Below, in pieces: positions 44,295 through 52,109 of a stretch of 64,000 bases of DNA (positions within the stretch are counted from its first letter, which is position 1; each line of letters opens with the position of its first letter). Below the pieces are notes generated by a model. It saw nothing but the letters and a program-made list of their open reading frames with translations, was not told the origin of the DNA and made no database searches. This DNA comes from a virus. A program made the translations under genes and the position numbers. The stretch covers positions 62,001 to 126,000 of IMG/VR virus record IMGVR_UViG_3300044614_002195; one strand, written 5' to 3'.

Positions 44295-44525
44295 ATGACA
44301 ACTATCCAAGAACTTAAAGATTTTTTCTTCAACGAATTAAATGTTCCAGAACATGAAAAGAAAAATAAGTGTAGAGTACTCGAAAGGTTAGCAAAAGAAA
44401 TTTTATTGAGAAACGAGACAATCATCCTTAATGGTAAAGTAACATGGTTTGCTATTCGTAAGATTGGATTGGGTGTTTGTGAGGTTTCTTTAAACGATAA
44501 AAAAGTTACTTGCATGGTTGAATAA
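44295..44525 (+). CDS. Small protein, 76 aa
   Basis: No family recognised. It has a helical N-terminal part and a strand-rich end (TIILNGKVTWFAIRKIGLGV). Both its start and the next gene's start are TAA-T-ATG junctions. Confidence 0.5.
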   Translation: MTTIQELKDFFFNELNVPEHEKKNKCRVLERLAKEILLRNETIILNGKVTWFAIRKIGLGVCEVSLNDKKVTCMVE

Positions 44526-44526
44526 T

Positions 44527-44757
44527 ATGAAAGAGAAATGTTTTGCTTATCAGAATAAAAAAACTCTAGAGTGGTTAAAAATATATACTTATTGGAATGG
44601 TGTTTTTGAATTTTGTGATTCATTTGATAAATCTGTACTGTATTCTGCTAGGAACATTATTGAAGAAGATTTCTATAGAATTAAATTAGAAGACAGAGAA
44701 GATTGGCAGTTAATGAAAGTGGAGATTGAGTATAAATTTAACAAAGCGGAAATTTAG
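44527..44757 (+). CDS. Small protein, 76 aa
   Basis: No family recognised; it is aromatic and charged (LKIYTYWNGVFEFCDSFD). ATG 44527 at the TAA-T-ATG junction is preferred to an upstream TTG in frame. Confidence 0.5.
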   Translation: MKEKCFAYQNKKTLEWLKIYTYWNGVFEFCDSFDKSVLYSARNIIEEDFYRIKLEDREDWQLMKVEIEYKFNKAEI

Positions 44758-44763
44758 ATTAGT

Positions 44764-45021
44764 ATGAATTACAAATTTGAATCAAAAAAAGACCAGGTGT
44801 ACTTTACAAACTACACATCTCTGAAAAAAGCTATAGAGGATGCAGCAGGTGATGGAGATAGACTGATTGCAGACTATGAGGGATTACTGGACATACTGGC
44901 CAGAAACGAGATCATGTTGAACCCTCAGTATACTGGAAAAAGAGGAGCAGTAGATATAGCAGATATCTATCTACGGCATGTAGAAAATATACTGGAAAAA
45001 GATAAGCAGTATACGCAATGA
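44764..45021 (+). CDS. Small protein, 85 aa
   Basis: No family recognised. It is mostly helical (SLKKAIEDAAGDGDRLIADY). Its 3' end carries an imperfect 47-nt direct repeat (44930-44976 against 44989-45034) that runs past the stop codon, so the C-terminus has probably been remodelled by duplication. Confidence 0.5.
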   Translation: MNYKFESKKDQVYFTNYTSLKKAIEDAAGDGDRLIADYEGLLDILARNEIMLNPQYTGKRGAVDIADIYLRHVENILEKDKQYTQ

Positions 45022-45054
45022 TGTCTATCTACGGTACCTAAAAAATAAATTAAT

Positions 45055-45273
45055 ATGAATACACCTACACTAGAAGAGAAGGTGACTCAATATGAGCAGT
45101 TTTTACACAACATCAATATGATGCTAGTCTCTGGAAACAATGAAGGAGTAAAGAGGCTGGTAAACAACGCAGACAGTTGGAGCTACGCTCATCGTGTTGG
45201 TAACGGTGAGCTTACTGAAGAACAACAACAAGAAATTATTAATCGTAACTTCTGGAACCTAAATAACCTATGA
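45055..45273 (+). CDS. Small helical protein, 72 aa
   Basis: No family recognised. It starts after AATTAATATG and is helical and acidic, with GELTEEQQQEIINRNFWNLN near the end. The stop overlaps the next ATG as ATGA. Confidence 0.5.
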   Translation: MNTPTLEEKVTQYEQFLHNINMMLVSGNNEGVKRLVNNADSWSYAHRVGNGELTEEQQQEIINRNFWNLNNL

Positions 45274-45782
45274 TAAACGAAGACGAATTAGAAGTTTTAA
45301 GACTCCTTAACGAGCGATATGCAGCCCAGAGTGAAGTGAAGCGGTTAAAAGCAAGAATAGAGATACAAGAAGGCATCTCTAGAGATCTACTCTTGCAGCG
45401 TGGAGAATTGCTAACTGAGTTGAATGTATTGAAGGCAGAACGTGATCTTTCGCAACAAATAAATTGTGACAGCGATCACAAAGAAGCATTGCTGGAGGCT
45501 GAGGATAAGATTGAAGAATTAAAAGATCAGCGAGATCGTTGGTTTAATATGGCGCAGAATGAAAGTGAGAATCGCATGAGGGCTCTCGCTGAATTAAAGC
45601 AGCTAAAGGATCATATTCCTGACGTCACGAAAATGATCAAACCATTGCCGTCTAGACTAGAGATTGCAGCCATGTTTAAAGCAGCATGGTTCGCAAACTC
45701 AGACTATAATTCCTCAGATGCTTGCGACGATGGTTGGTGGATCGAGCAGGCAGATAAACTCATAGAAGCAAATAAAAAATAA
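45270..45782 (+). CDS. Coiled-coil protein, 170 aa
   Basis: Residues 5-115 are a nearly continuous charged coiled coil (VKRLKARIEIQEGISRDLLL and similar). The C-terminal 45 residues are more compact, with an aromatic/acidic segment (DACDDGWWIEQADKLIEANK). It is ATGA-coupled to the previous gene. Scaffold or binding roles are possible; no family is recognised. Confidence 0.55.
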   Translation: MINEDELEVLRLLNERYAAQSEVKRLKARIEIQEGISRDLLLQRGELLTELNVLKAERDLSQQINCDSDHKEALLEAEDKIEELKDQRDRWFNMAQNESENRMRALAELKQLKDHIPDVTKMIKPLPSRLEIAAMFKAAWFANSDYNSSDACDDGWWIEQADKLIEANKK

Positions 45783-45783
45783 T

Positions 45784-45930
45784 ATGAGATTCTTAAACAT
45801 TGGCGAAACAATAAAAAAGACAGACGAAGTAAACATTCAGTTATCTTATCTTCCACCAATTTGGGAAAAGGTTACTTGTTTTGTTGGATGGAAAGTGACC
45901 GAAAACACATATGGAAAATACAGGAGATAA
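45784..45930 (+). CDS. Small protein, 48 aa
   Basis: An open frame from ATG 45784 at a TAA-T-ATG junction to TAA 45930 fills the space between two genes exactly; the next gene also starts with T-ATG. The peptide (RFLNIGETIKKTDEV, then LPPIWEKVTCFVGWKV) looks like a small beta protein. Function unknown. Confidence 0.55.
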   Translation: MRFLNIGETIKKTDEVNIQLSYLPPIWEKVTCFVGWKVTENTYGKYRR

Positions 45931-45931
45931 T

Positions 45932-46132
45932 ATGGGACACTCAAACTACAAACTATCAGACGAACAAAAGAAAGAATTAGATATTCTTGCAGAAGAAATA
46001 ATCAAAGAAATTGAATATAAACTGAGTGGAAATTATGTTGGTATTCTAGACCCTTATGATGGACGTAAATTAGACAACAATAAACTTACTGCCATGATAT
46101 GGTATGTTGGAGATCAAATAGCTTCTTGTTAA
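45932..46132 (+). CDS. Small helical protein, 66 aa
   Basis: ATG 45932 is chosen over an upstream in-frame ATG at 45911 because it forms the TAA-T-ATG junction. It is helical and acidic (SDEQKKELDILAEEIIKEIE), ending TAMIWYVGDQIASC. No family recognised. Confidence 0.5.
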   Translation: MGHSNYKLSDEQKKELDILAEEIIKEIEYKLSGNYVGILDPYDGRKLDNNKLTAMIWYVGDQIASC

Positions 46133-46133
46133 T

Positions 46134-46499
46134 ATGAGAACAATTAAATTTAGAATGTGGAGTAAAGAAGCAAAAAAATTCTTTTACGATCCAGAAAATG
46201 TGTACGTCTGCCTCAAGTGGAGACAAACCGATAAGGATTTGTTTAACGATATGGTGTGGCAACAATTCACAGGGCTTGTTGATAAAAATGGTAAAGAGAT
46301 ATATGAAGGAGATCTGTTAGAATTTGCTTATACCGATAATAAAAAGTTTGTCGGTAAAGTTGAGTACGAGGAAAAGTTCGCCTGTTTTGTTGTAGCAACA
46401 GGAAATGCTTTTGAGACTTTTTCTGATCTAGCTGACTATACTTCGTCTTTTAAAGTAGTAGGAAATATTTTTGAAAATGCGACGCAATCTTATGAGTGA
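46134..46499 (+). CDS. YopX family protein
   Basis: This 121-residue protein has the YopX hallmarks. It begins with RTIKFRMWSKEAKKF, has the central QQFTGLVDKNGKEIYEGDLL at residues 41-60, and its late strands end in VVGNIFENA. The family is very common in phages of many hosts, forms a beta-rich homo-oligomer in solved structures, and has no established function. The next gene begins within its last 8 nt (ATGAGTGA). Confidence 0.88.
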   Translation: MRTIKFRMWSKEAKKFFYDPENVYVCLKWRQTDKDLFNDMVWQQFTGLVDKNGKEIYEGDLLEFAYTDNKKFVGKVEYEEKFACFVVATGNAFETFSDLADYTSSFKVVGNIFENATQSYE

Positions 46500-46845
46500 A
46501 CTAACAGAAGGTATTGAGGTTTTATCTGAAAAGAGAAACATGACTATGGGGCAACTTACTAAAGACTATGCCGCCATCATCGACAAGCAGCGAGAAGAGA
46601 TTAGAGGACTTCATGCTGAATTAGAGTATTATAGAGGATTTGCAGAACAACTGGGAGCTAAAAAAGCTGTCTCTGAAAAAGAACAATGGGAGGCTTGTGC
46701 TGATGGTTTAATTGACTATGCTCATGAGTTTGTACATCAATTATCCTTATGGGGTAAAGGATACGATAGAAATGATAGGCAGATCAAGCACGCAGAAGAT
46801 GCTATTGAAGAATACCTGAAACTTAAAAATAAAAACACACAGTAA
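46492..46845 (+). CDS. Helical protein, 117 aa
   Basis: No family recognised. ATG 46492 in the CTTATG context is preferred to an upstream ATG in frame. It has a central coiled coil (TKDYAAIIDKQREEIRGLHA) and a helical, acidic C-terminus. It overlaps the YopX gene by 8 nt. Confidence 0.52.
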   Translation: MSELTEGIEVLSEKRNMTMGQLTKDYAAIIDKQREEIRGLHAELEYYRGFAEQLGAKKAVSEKEQWEACADGLIDYAHEFVHQLSLWGKGYDRNDRQIKHAEDAIEEYLKLKNKNTQ

Positions 46846-46847
46846 CT

Positions 46848-47054
46848 ATGGCTAATACAACAGTAAAAGACTTCGTAAATCAAATTGAAAGCCTCCTAAG
46901 TAATATTCTAGAAGCACATGACTATGCTATAGAGAAAATGCAGGATGAATTAGATGAAAAGACAGACCTGCTAGAGAGAATGCAGGAAGAGCTAGATCAA
47001 AAGACAGACTTACTAGATAAGTATGTCTCTGAAAACGAGAGTGACGATGTATGA
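46848..47054 (+). CDS. Short coiled-coil protein with internal repeat, 68 aa
   Basis: Residues 27-58 contain two copies of a 14-residue unit (KMQDELDEKTDLLE and RMQEELDQKTDLLD), giving a regular two-heptad coiled coil. It is ATGA-coupled to the next gene and could be its oligomerisation partner. No family recognised. Confidence 0.55.
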   Translation: MANTTVKDFVNQIESLLSNILEAHDYAIEKMQDELDEKTDLLERMQEELDQKTDLLDKYVSENESDDV

Positions 47055-47662
47055 AAACACCAATACCTGAACCTGGAAGTAAAGTAAGGTTTAAGAGTGT
47101 AGAACTCTTTTGGTATTTGGAAGCCAGCAAAGCAGCAGGCAAACTGTTGAAGTCTGGTGAGGAATATACCGTAGCCTACACAATCACTAATTCTAGTTGG
47201 ACAGCAGTAGTTTTAAAAGAATTTCCAGCACATAGGTTTAGTTTAAGTTGGTTTGAAATACCCGAGACTATGGAAAAGAACGACAAATTCAAAGTAAAAG
47301 TCATTAGAGAGCAAGTTATCAAGAATCAGGCTGCTAGCGACAAACTATATAATGAACTCGCAGAGAGCCTAGGCGTAGACGAAGACGACCAGGAAGCGCA
47401 CGACTATCTTCACGACGCTATATTCAACAGCAGCAATGAAGAAGACTTCAACTACGCTATCAACTGGTTCGATATTAAGATCAAGGAAGCCAGACAGCGT
47501 AAATTAGAAAAACAATTGAAAGAAAGCTCTCTGAGAGTTTGGCAAGCACTGTCACACATCAATAAGCCATACTCCAGGCTGGAAATACTTGATATGTGGC
47601 TTTCTGGTAAGTTCAATGCAGAGCTGTTACTGCACCACGCACTCTTAGAACTAGCAAAATAA
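47051..47662 (+). CDS. Protein with C-terminal 'NAELL' module, 203 aa
   Basis: The N-terminal 75 residues form a small beta domain (GSKVRFKSVELFWYLEASKA). The middle is helical and acidic. The last 36 residues (ALSHINKPYSRLEILDMWLS, then GKFNAELLLHHALLEL) match the C-terminus of the 72-residue protein at 52110, so a small module is shared. Function unknown. Confidence 0.58.
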   Translation: MKTPIPEPGSKVRFKSVELFWYLEASKAAGKLLKSGEEYTVAYTITNSSWTAVVLKEFPAHRFSLSWFEIPETMEKNDKFKVKVIREQVIKNQAASDKLYNELAESLGVDEDDQEAHDYLHDAIFNSSNEEDFNYAINWFDIKIKEARQRKLEKQLKESSLRVWQALSHINKPYSRLEILDMWLSGKFNAELLLHHALLELAK

Positions 47663-47685
47663 ATCATTATTTAAAGTTAATAATT

Positions 47686-47877
47686 ATGACAATACAACAA
47701 ATTACAGATAACGTACAACGCAGAATTAACTCTCTAAACAAGCTGTTTAGTGCTCAGGAGATTACAGTATCAGAATACGTCGAGATTACGCACGGCGTTC
47801 TTGATTATTGGACGAGCATTGTACGCGAAAGGAATCACGAGCTAACAAAATATTATGCAGCACAAGATAGCCTATAA
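47686..47877 (+). CDS. Small helical protein, 63 aa
   Basis: No family recognised; helical (QITDNVQRRINSLNKLFSAQ). The start has AATTATG after a 23-nt AT-rich gap. Its end overlaps the next gene by 23 nt. Confidence 0.48.
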   Translation: MTIQQITDNVQRRINSLNKLFSAQEITVSEYVEITHGVLDYWTSIVRERNHELTKYYAAQDSL

Positions 47878-48064
47878 GCACTACTCTTATGAGTGTGGAG
47901 ATGGTTGTTGCGTTGAGAATGGCTATGATTGGTATGTAGACGGAGAGTTTATTCTTCGTTCTGCATGCGAAGATAGCGGCTGGATGGCAGTAATACGGAA
48001 ATTGGGAATTGACGCCAAGCTGGTAGGATTAGATGAAAACGATGAAGAAATCTGGGAATTATGA
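47855..48064 (+). CDS. Small Cys-containing protein, 69 aa
   Basis: No family recognised. YECGDGCCVENGYDWYVDGE near the N-terminus gives three close Cys, followed by a strand-helix-strand. The shape suggests a small beta protein. The stop overlaps the next ATG (ATGA). Confidence 0.5.
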   Translation: MQHKIAYKHYSYECGDGCCVENGYDWYVDGEFILRSACEDSGWMAVIRKLGIDAKLVGLDENDEEIWEL

Positions 48065-48261
48065 GTGACATCAACTGGAGACTTATTAGTGAAGACCAAA
48101 GCCTGTTTGAAAAGAAAAACAGGAATCGAGAAATCTTGATTGAGACATCTGATAATCATAGTATGCATTTTAGTAAGGCTAGCTACGTTCAATCCTATCC
48201 ATATCCATACATGGATCGCAGCATTCAACAGCCTGTAGCTCGATACGCTTTTATTGATTAA
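48061..48261 (+). CDS. Small protein, 66 aa
   Basis: No family recognised. It has an aromatic, Tyr/Pro-rich middle (KASYVQSYPYPYMDRS). It is ATGA-coupled to the previous gene; the next gene begins at TAA-T-ATG. Confidence 0.48.
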   Translation: MSDINWRLISEDQSLFEKKNRNREILIETSDNHSMHFSKASYVQSYPYPYMDRSIQQPVARYAFID

Positions 48262-48262
48262 T

Positions 48263-48526
48263 ATGATTAAAGATGGCTGGATAAAGATTCGTTACGAGCA
48301 CAGACTCGCAGAAGATCTAGGTACTTTAAGAAAAGGGATAACACTACACAGTCTATCAACTCATGATAAACTGCCACACTACTCAGCTTGGAATGGGGTT
48401 AGTTTCATCACCATCCCTTCAGAGAAAGTTAGAGTGTATCAAGTAACAACCAAACACACAGTAGAAGAAACACTTGTAAACCATGACATACGAAAATCTA
48501 ATAAAAAAATATCCGTTACTGTTTGA
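48263..48526 (+). CDS. Small basic protein, 87 aa
   Basis: No family recognised. It is strand-rich (KDGWIKIRYEHRLAEDLGTL), perhaps a small barrel. ATG 48263 at the TAA-T-ATG junction is preferred to an upstream TTG. Its 3' end overlaps the next gene by 44 nt, one of the larger overlaps here. Confidence 0.5.
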   Translation: MIKDGWIKIRYEHRLAEDLGTLRKGITLHSLSTHDKLPHYSAWNGVSFITIPSEKVRVYQVTTKHTVEETLVNHDIRKSNKKISVTV

Positions 48527-49058
48527 AAACTCCCAAGATTCAAATACACCCTTTGCTCACTTTGGGTTTGAGTGCAATGACGGCTGGTACAACATCATTG
48601 ATGGTTTGTGTAAATCTCTGTATAGAAACTACAGAATCACAAATCAAAGGCTAGAATTTGTAGAGTCAAGTCTGAAGGATCTGGATAGATACATTCAGTA
48701 CAGAAAAGATCTCACAAAAGAGCAGGCGCTTCAGAATCTTGAAAAAGAAAAAAGCGAGCTATTAGTTGAGCTGGAAGAAGCTAAGCGAGGCGTACCTATA
48801 GTCTCACAGATCAAAGAAAAGTTCGGCACTCTAAGATTCTATGTAGATTTTAGAGAAGGCGTTTCAGCCTGCAGCACAAGCAGAGTATATGCTCTTGTAG
48901 ATTTTGCAGAGCACATGACCGAGCTGACCTGTGAAGTGTGCGGAAACAAAGGAGAAACATACGAAATGGGCTGGCATAAAACACTATGCCCAACACATGC
49001 AATGAACAAGTACGGAATAGAAAAAGTAGCAGAATATCACAAAGCAAAAAACGAATAA
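48483..49058 (+). CDS. Phage protein with zinc-ribbon-like end, 191 aa
   Basis: The N-terminal part has the pattern FGFECNDGWYNIIDGLC. A coiled coil follows, then QIKEKFGTLRFYVDF and a Cys cluster CEVCGNKGETY...CPTHAM that should bind zinc. This combination ('fe..dGWy.li..l', 'KeKfG.LrfY', 'CE.CG') is familiar from uncharacterised proteins in many phages; I know no assigned function. Binding to nucleic acid or a host protein is possible. Confidence 0.65.
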   Translation: MTYENLIKKYPLLFENSQDSNTPFAHFGFECNDGWYNIIDGLCKSLYRNYRITNQRLEFVESSLKDLDRYIQYRKDLTKEQALQNLEKEKSELLVELEEAKRGVPIVSQIKEKFGTLRFYVDFREGVSACSTSRVYALVDFAEHMTELTCEVCGNKGETYEMGWHKTLCPTHAMNKYGIEKVAEYHKAKNE

Positions 49059-49063
49059 CTATT

Positions 49064-49420
49064 ATGAAATATCACATCAGAAAAACAGAATCAGCCAGGG
49101 TCGCATATGCAAACAAGCCAATTGAATTAGATCCTGAAGAGTTCAAGAATCTAGAAAACAATCCCTATACAGGAAGCGAGCCTCACGAGTTCCTAGAGTA
49201 TATCTATAGCCTTCGCTGGGATGTAGAGGCAGGTGATTTTCCAGAAGACCTGGATTTTGAGACACAGCAAAAGCTTGAAGAGCTATTTCAAGGCGAAATG
49301 AAAGAGATCTACAACTCTGCATCAGATGTAGATGAAAGTTTCCTAGAATTAGGTGAGCCTGACGAGAAATACAGAAAGACCGGGGGGTTTGACGTTCACG
49401 TTCGCACCGAGAAAAACTAA
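49064..49420 (+). CDS. Acidic protein, 118 aa
   Basis: No family recognised. It has a short basic N-terminus (KYHIRKTESARVAY), after which it is strongly acidic and helical (LQGEMKEI-type segments are absent; it has LFQGEMKEIYNSASDVDES). ATG 49064 was chosen over a long upstream extension because of the ATTATG context and 5-nt spacing. Confidence 0.52.
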   Translation: MKYHIRKTESARVAYANKPIELDPEEFKNLENNPYTGSEPHEFLEYIYSLRWDVEAGDFPEDLDFETQQKLEELFQGEMKEIYNSASDVDESFLELGEPDEKYRKTGGFDVHVRTEKN

Positions 49421-49421
49421 T

Positions 49422-49622
49422 ATGATATCCACAGGCTTTCCAGGAGATAGTGATCCTAGAGACGAAGAACCAGAAGCTGACATTTGTGAGTTCTGCAATG
49501 AATTCATGGAGTGGGAGGATGATGCTGAGTATGATCCTGAGGCAGGGAGAGTAGTGTATGCAGGAGGAAGCTTCTGCTGCAACAACAAGCAATGCTCAGG
49601 CAAAAACAATAAACTAAATTAA
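49422..49622 (+). CDS. Small Cys-rich, acidic protein, 66 aa
   Basis: It has ICEFCNEFMEWEDD and a second group, SFCCNNKQCSG, which could form a CxxC...CxxxxC zinc site. The N-terminus is Pro/Asp/Glu-rich. ATG 49422 follows TAA-T. It is one of three consecutive small Cys-rich genes. Function unknown. Confidence 0.55.
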   Translation: MISTGFPGDSDPRDEEPEADICEFCNEFMEWEDDAEYDPEAGRVVYAGGSFCCNNKQCSGKNNKLN

Positions 49623-49623
49623 A

Positions 49624-49815
49624 ATGGCTATACTAAGTAAAAATGGTGTGCTTCCAGAAATGGAATTTAAGTGCACTGACTGTGGAGATATCACTACTGG
49701 TTTGGATATTGCTAACGGAACCTATCTGTACATTATCCAAAGAAACAAAGAAAACCCTGAAAAATCGCTCTGGCGGTGTGAGTGCTGCCAGGACGACCAA
49801 GACGACAGAGACTAA
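49624..49815 (+). CDS. Small zinc-ribbon-like protein, 63 aa
   Basis: EFKCTDCGDITTG and SLWRCECCQDD give two CxxC pairs about 35 residues apart, the spacing of a zinc ribbon. The end is acidic. The start has AAATGG context. Function unknown. Confidence 0.6.
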   Translation: MAILSKNGVLPEMEFKCTDCGDITTGLDIANGTYLYIIQRNKENPEKSLWRCECCQDDQDDRD

Positions 49816-49819
49816 ACTT

Positions 49820-50293
49820 ATGCCAAATTGGTGCGAAAACTATGCGAAAGTAAGTCATCCAGACAAAGGAAAGATCAATAAACTTCTAGAAGCCTGCAGA
49901 GAAGAGAGAATGTTTGAGCACATTCTTCCTTTCTCTAAAGGTGAATGGAGCCACGACGAGGCAGTAGATTTGTGGGGCACAAAGTGGGAAACCGCCGACG
50001 CCAAAAATTCTATAAACATGGTAGACGATAATACTTTTACAGTAATGTTTTCTACCGCCTGGTCTCCTCCTCTAGGAGTGTACGCCGAAATGTCAGATCA
50101 AGGCTTCTATGTAGAGGCGCATTATCTGGAGCTAGGTAACCTTGTGGCAGGATCATACAAAAATGGCTTGAGTATAGACTATGAGCTGTTTGACTCTGAT
50201 CTTGCGGAAGTTAAAGAACAACTACCTGAAGAATATCTAAAAATATTCGGTGGAGCGATTGAAGACTTCATTGAATCACCATCAGAATTATAA
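49820..50293 (+). CDS. Api92/DUF1281-like protein
   Basis: It begins MPNWCENYAKVSHPDKGKIN, the typical start of the ferredoxin-like Api92 family ('MPNWC.n.l.v.G'), with ILPFSKGEW and FSTAWSPPLGV later in the family's order. Members occur on phages and plasmids; their function is not established. ATG 49820 was chosen over a long upstream extension in frame because the family starts exactly here. Confidence 0.8.
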   Translation: MPNWCENYAKVSHPDKGKINKLLEACREERMFEHILPFSKGEWSHDEAVDLWGTKWETADAKNSINMVDDNTFTVMFSTAWSPPLGVYAEMSDQGFYVEAHYLELGNLVAGSYKNGLSIDYELFDSDLAEVKEQLPEEYLKIFGGAIEDFIESPSEL

Positions 50294-50295
50294 TT

Positions 50296-50481
50296 ATGTT
50301 GTGCGACGAAATTGAGCAAAAGCTGCGAAAGCAACTCGCAGATATAAAAGTGTGGGCTACTCATTTGATAGAGAATAGTCGACCACCAGCAAACCCTGCA
50401 GGAGAGTCTAGCTACTATTGCGCTAAGGCTTTTCTGACAGAAGAGTTGAAAAAAATTGTAACAGAAGAAACACATAAATGA
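50296..50481 (+). CDS. Small helical protein, 61 aa
   Basis: No family recognised; a helical N-terminal half (DEIEQKLRKQLADIKVW) and a polar linker. The start has AATTATG. It is ATGA-coupled to the endonuclease gene that follows. Confidence 0.5.
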   Translation: MLCDEIEQKLRKQLADIKVWATHLIENSRPPANPAGESSYYCAKAFLTEELKKIVTEETHK

Positions 50482-51368
50482 TTAAACGAGGCGTTTGCTG
50501 TATTGTGCTGGCTCTAGAGCCTTTGAAGTTCAGAACTATCACATACAAAAGCTTCAGCTCTCTACCAAGGGAGCTGGGGCTGGCAAAGCTAGGCGAAATC
50601 ATCGAGCACAACCTCGATGTTACCGCGCGAGCTATAGCTTATTGTGGAGAGCATAATCTAAACTACAGATTGAGCTCCAGCCTGTTTCCGCTTATTACAT
50701 ATGATAAGGCGGAGGTAAAGATGAGGGATTTGCCTAATTTTTTCCAGATATTGGCAAAAATTCAATACGTCAAAGATACTAGAGAAAAGTTCCCTGATGC
50801 GAGGCTGAGCATACATCCTGATCAGTTCAATGTTCTAGCCAGCGAAAATCAAGACGCTGTAATTAGAACAATCAGAGAGCTAGATTTCTATTCAGACTTT
50901 ATGAACGATATTGGCTGCTATGATATCATTATGAATCCTATCAATATTCATATGAATGCTAACGGAGACTGGGATAAGATTGCAGACAAGTTTGTAGAAA
51001 ACTATTCTAGATTGAAACTGCATACCAGAATGCGTCTTGTGTTGGAGAATGACGACAAGGTTTCAGGCTGGAGTGTTAAGAAACTAGATCAGTATATGAA
51101 GCCTAGAGGAGGTTTTCCTATCACCTTCGACTATCTGCATCATAAGTGCCACCCTGATGGGCTCTCTGAAGAAGAGGCATTTAACATTGCCTACGAATCG
51201 TGGGGACCAATAATTAGACCATTGTTTCACTATAGTGAATCAGCTCCAGATCAAAACAACCCTCGTAAACACGCAGACTATGCTACAAGGTTGCCAGATA
51301 CGTATGGTAAGTCTATAGACCTAGACTTCGAGTTTAAGCTGAAAGAAAAGTCATTTGAGAATCTATGA
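50478..51368 (+). CDS. uvsE: UV damage endonuclease, UvdE/UvsE family
   Basis: This 296-residue TIM-barrel protein starts with GVCCIVLALEPLKFRTITYK. It carries the family's metal-binding motifs: LSIHPDQFNVLAS, NPINIHMNANGD, LVLENDDKV, FDYLHHKCHPDG and FHYSES. UvdE nicks DNA 5' of UV photoproducts and other distortions to start excision repair. In a phage it would repair UV damage in the infecting genome. It is ATGA-coupled at both ends. I see no truncation. Confidence 0.92.
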   Translation: MIKRGVCCIVLALEPLKFRTITYKSFSSLPRELGLAKLGEIIEHNLDVTARAIAYCGEHNLNYRLSSSLFPLITYDKAEVKMRDLPNFFQILAKIQYVKDTREKFPDARLSIHPDQFNVLASENQDAVIRTIRELDFYSDFMNDIGCYDIIMNPINIHMNANGDWDKIADKFVENYSRLKLHTRMRLVLENDDKVSGWSVKKLDQYMKPRGGFPITFDYLHHKCHPDGLSEEEAFNIAYESWGPIIRPLFHYSESAPDQNNPRKHADYATRLPDTYGKSIDLDFEFKLKEKSFENL

Positions 51369-51547
51369 AAATATCAGAACTAATTGAAGAGTTAGAAGTT
51401 CTTAAAGTTGAACATGGAGACCTTATTGTAATTGCAGTAGATGAAGAAGGCAAATACGAAATCGGTAATACTCATGTAAGTGATTATGAGGTATACAACG
51501 GTAAAGGAGCATACGATACGCAACTAGCCATAAGACTTTGTCCATAA
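51365..51547 (+). CDS. Small acidic protein, 60 aa
   Basis: No family recognised. It begins KISELIEELEVLKVEHGDL, followed by strands (IVIAVDEEGKYEIGNTHV). This 'L...L..l...hGd..V.....' shape is common in small phage proteins of unknown role. It is ATGA-coupled to the endonuclease gene. Confidence 0.6.
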   Translation: MKISELIEELEVLKVEHGDLIVIAVDEEGKYEIGNTHVSDYEVYNGKGAYDTQLAIRLCP

Positions 51548-51558
51548 AGTTTATTAAT

Positions 51559-51873
51559 ATGAAAATTCTAGATACAGAAGAACAGTATAAGCCTAGAACA
51601 GATTTTGCCGCTATGGCGACATACGATATAACTCTAGGTGAGCGAGTATTGACCAAGCTAGAGCTATTCTCAAAAGAGAAAAACATTCAATTAGACAAAG
51701 AAGAGTGTAAAGCCTTACTAGAAGCTCTAAATGGTGGAGGTTGGCTGATACGTAAGTACCTAAACCGAGACGAATATCAACCGTACAGCGTAATGTCAGG
51801 GTCGCTAGATGGCAGCTCGTCCGAATGTGAGTTGTCTGTATTCGATAGCGACGCAATAGCAGAAATAAAATAA
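51559..51873 (+). CDS. Small protein, 104 aa
   Basis: No family recognised. It has a central helix (KLELFSKEKNIQLDKEECKA) and a polar end rich in Ser and Asp. ATG 51559 in the TTAATATG context is preferred to an upstream TTG in frame. Confidence 0.52.
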   Translation: MKILDTEEQYKPRTDFAAMATYDITLGERVLTKLELFSKEKNIQLDKEECKALLEALNGGGWLIRKYLNRDEYQPYSVMSGSLDGSSSECELSVFDSDAIAEIK

Positions 51874-51877
51874 AACT

Positions 51878-52108
51878 ATGAAACTATACAGACTAGAAGT
51901 AAGTGCGACAGTGCTAGTATTAGCCAACTCTGCGTCAGATGCAGAGAAGCAGGCAATCAGTGGAGTATCAGATAAGAATGTAAATGCGCATGCATATGCG
52001 TACGAGATTAAAGCGTTAGAGGACTTGCCATACAACATGGACAGATATTCTACACCTTTAAACTCAGACAAGACGGTAAAGGATATATTGCAGCTAGCCA
52101 TGAAGTAA
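51878..52108 (+). CDS. Small protein, 76 aa
   Basis: No family recognised. The N-terminal strand-helix (YRLEVSATVLVLANSASDAE, then KQA) resembles the start of small ferredoxin-like phage proteins with an 'a.s..eA...A' helix. The next gene begins at TAA-T-ATG. Confidence 0.5.
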   Translation: MKLYRLEVSATVLVLANSASDAEKQAISGVSDKNVNAHAYAYEIKALEDLPYNMDRYSTPLNSDKTVKDILQLAMK

Positions 52109-52109
52109 T

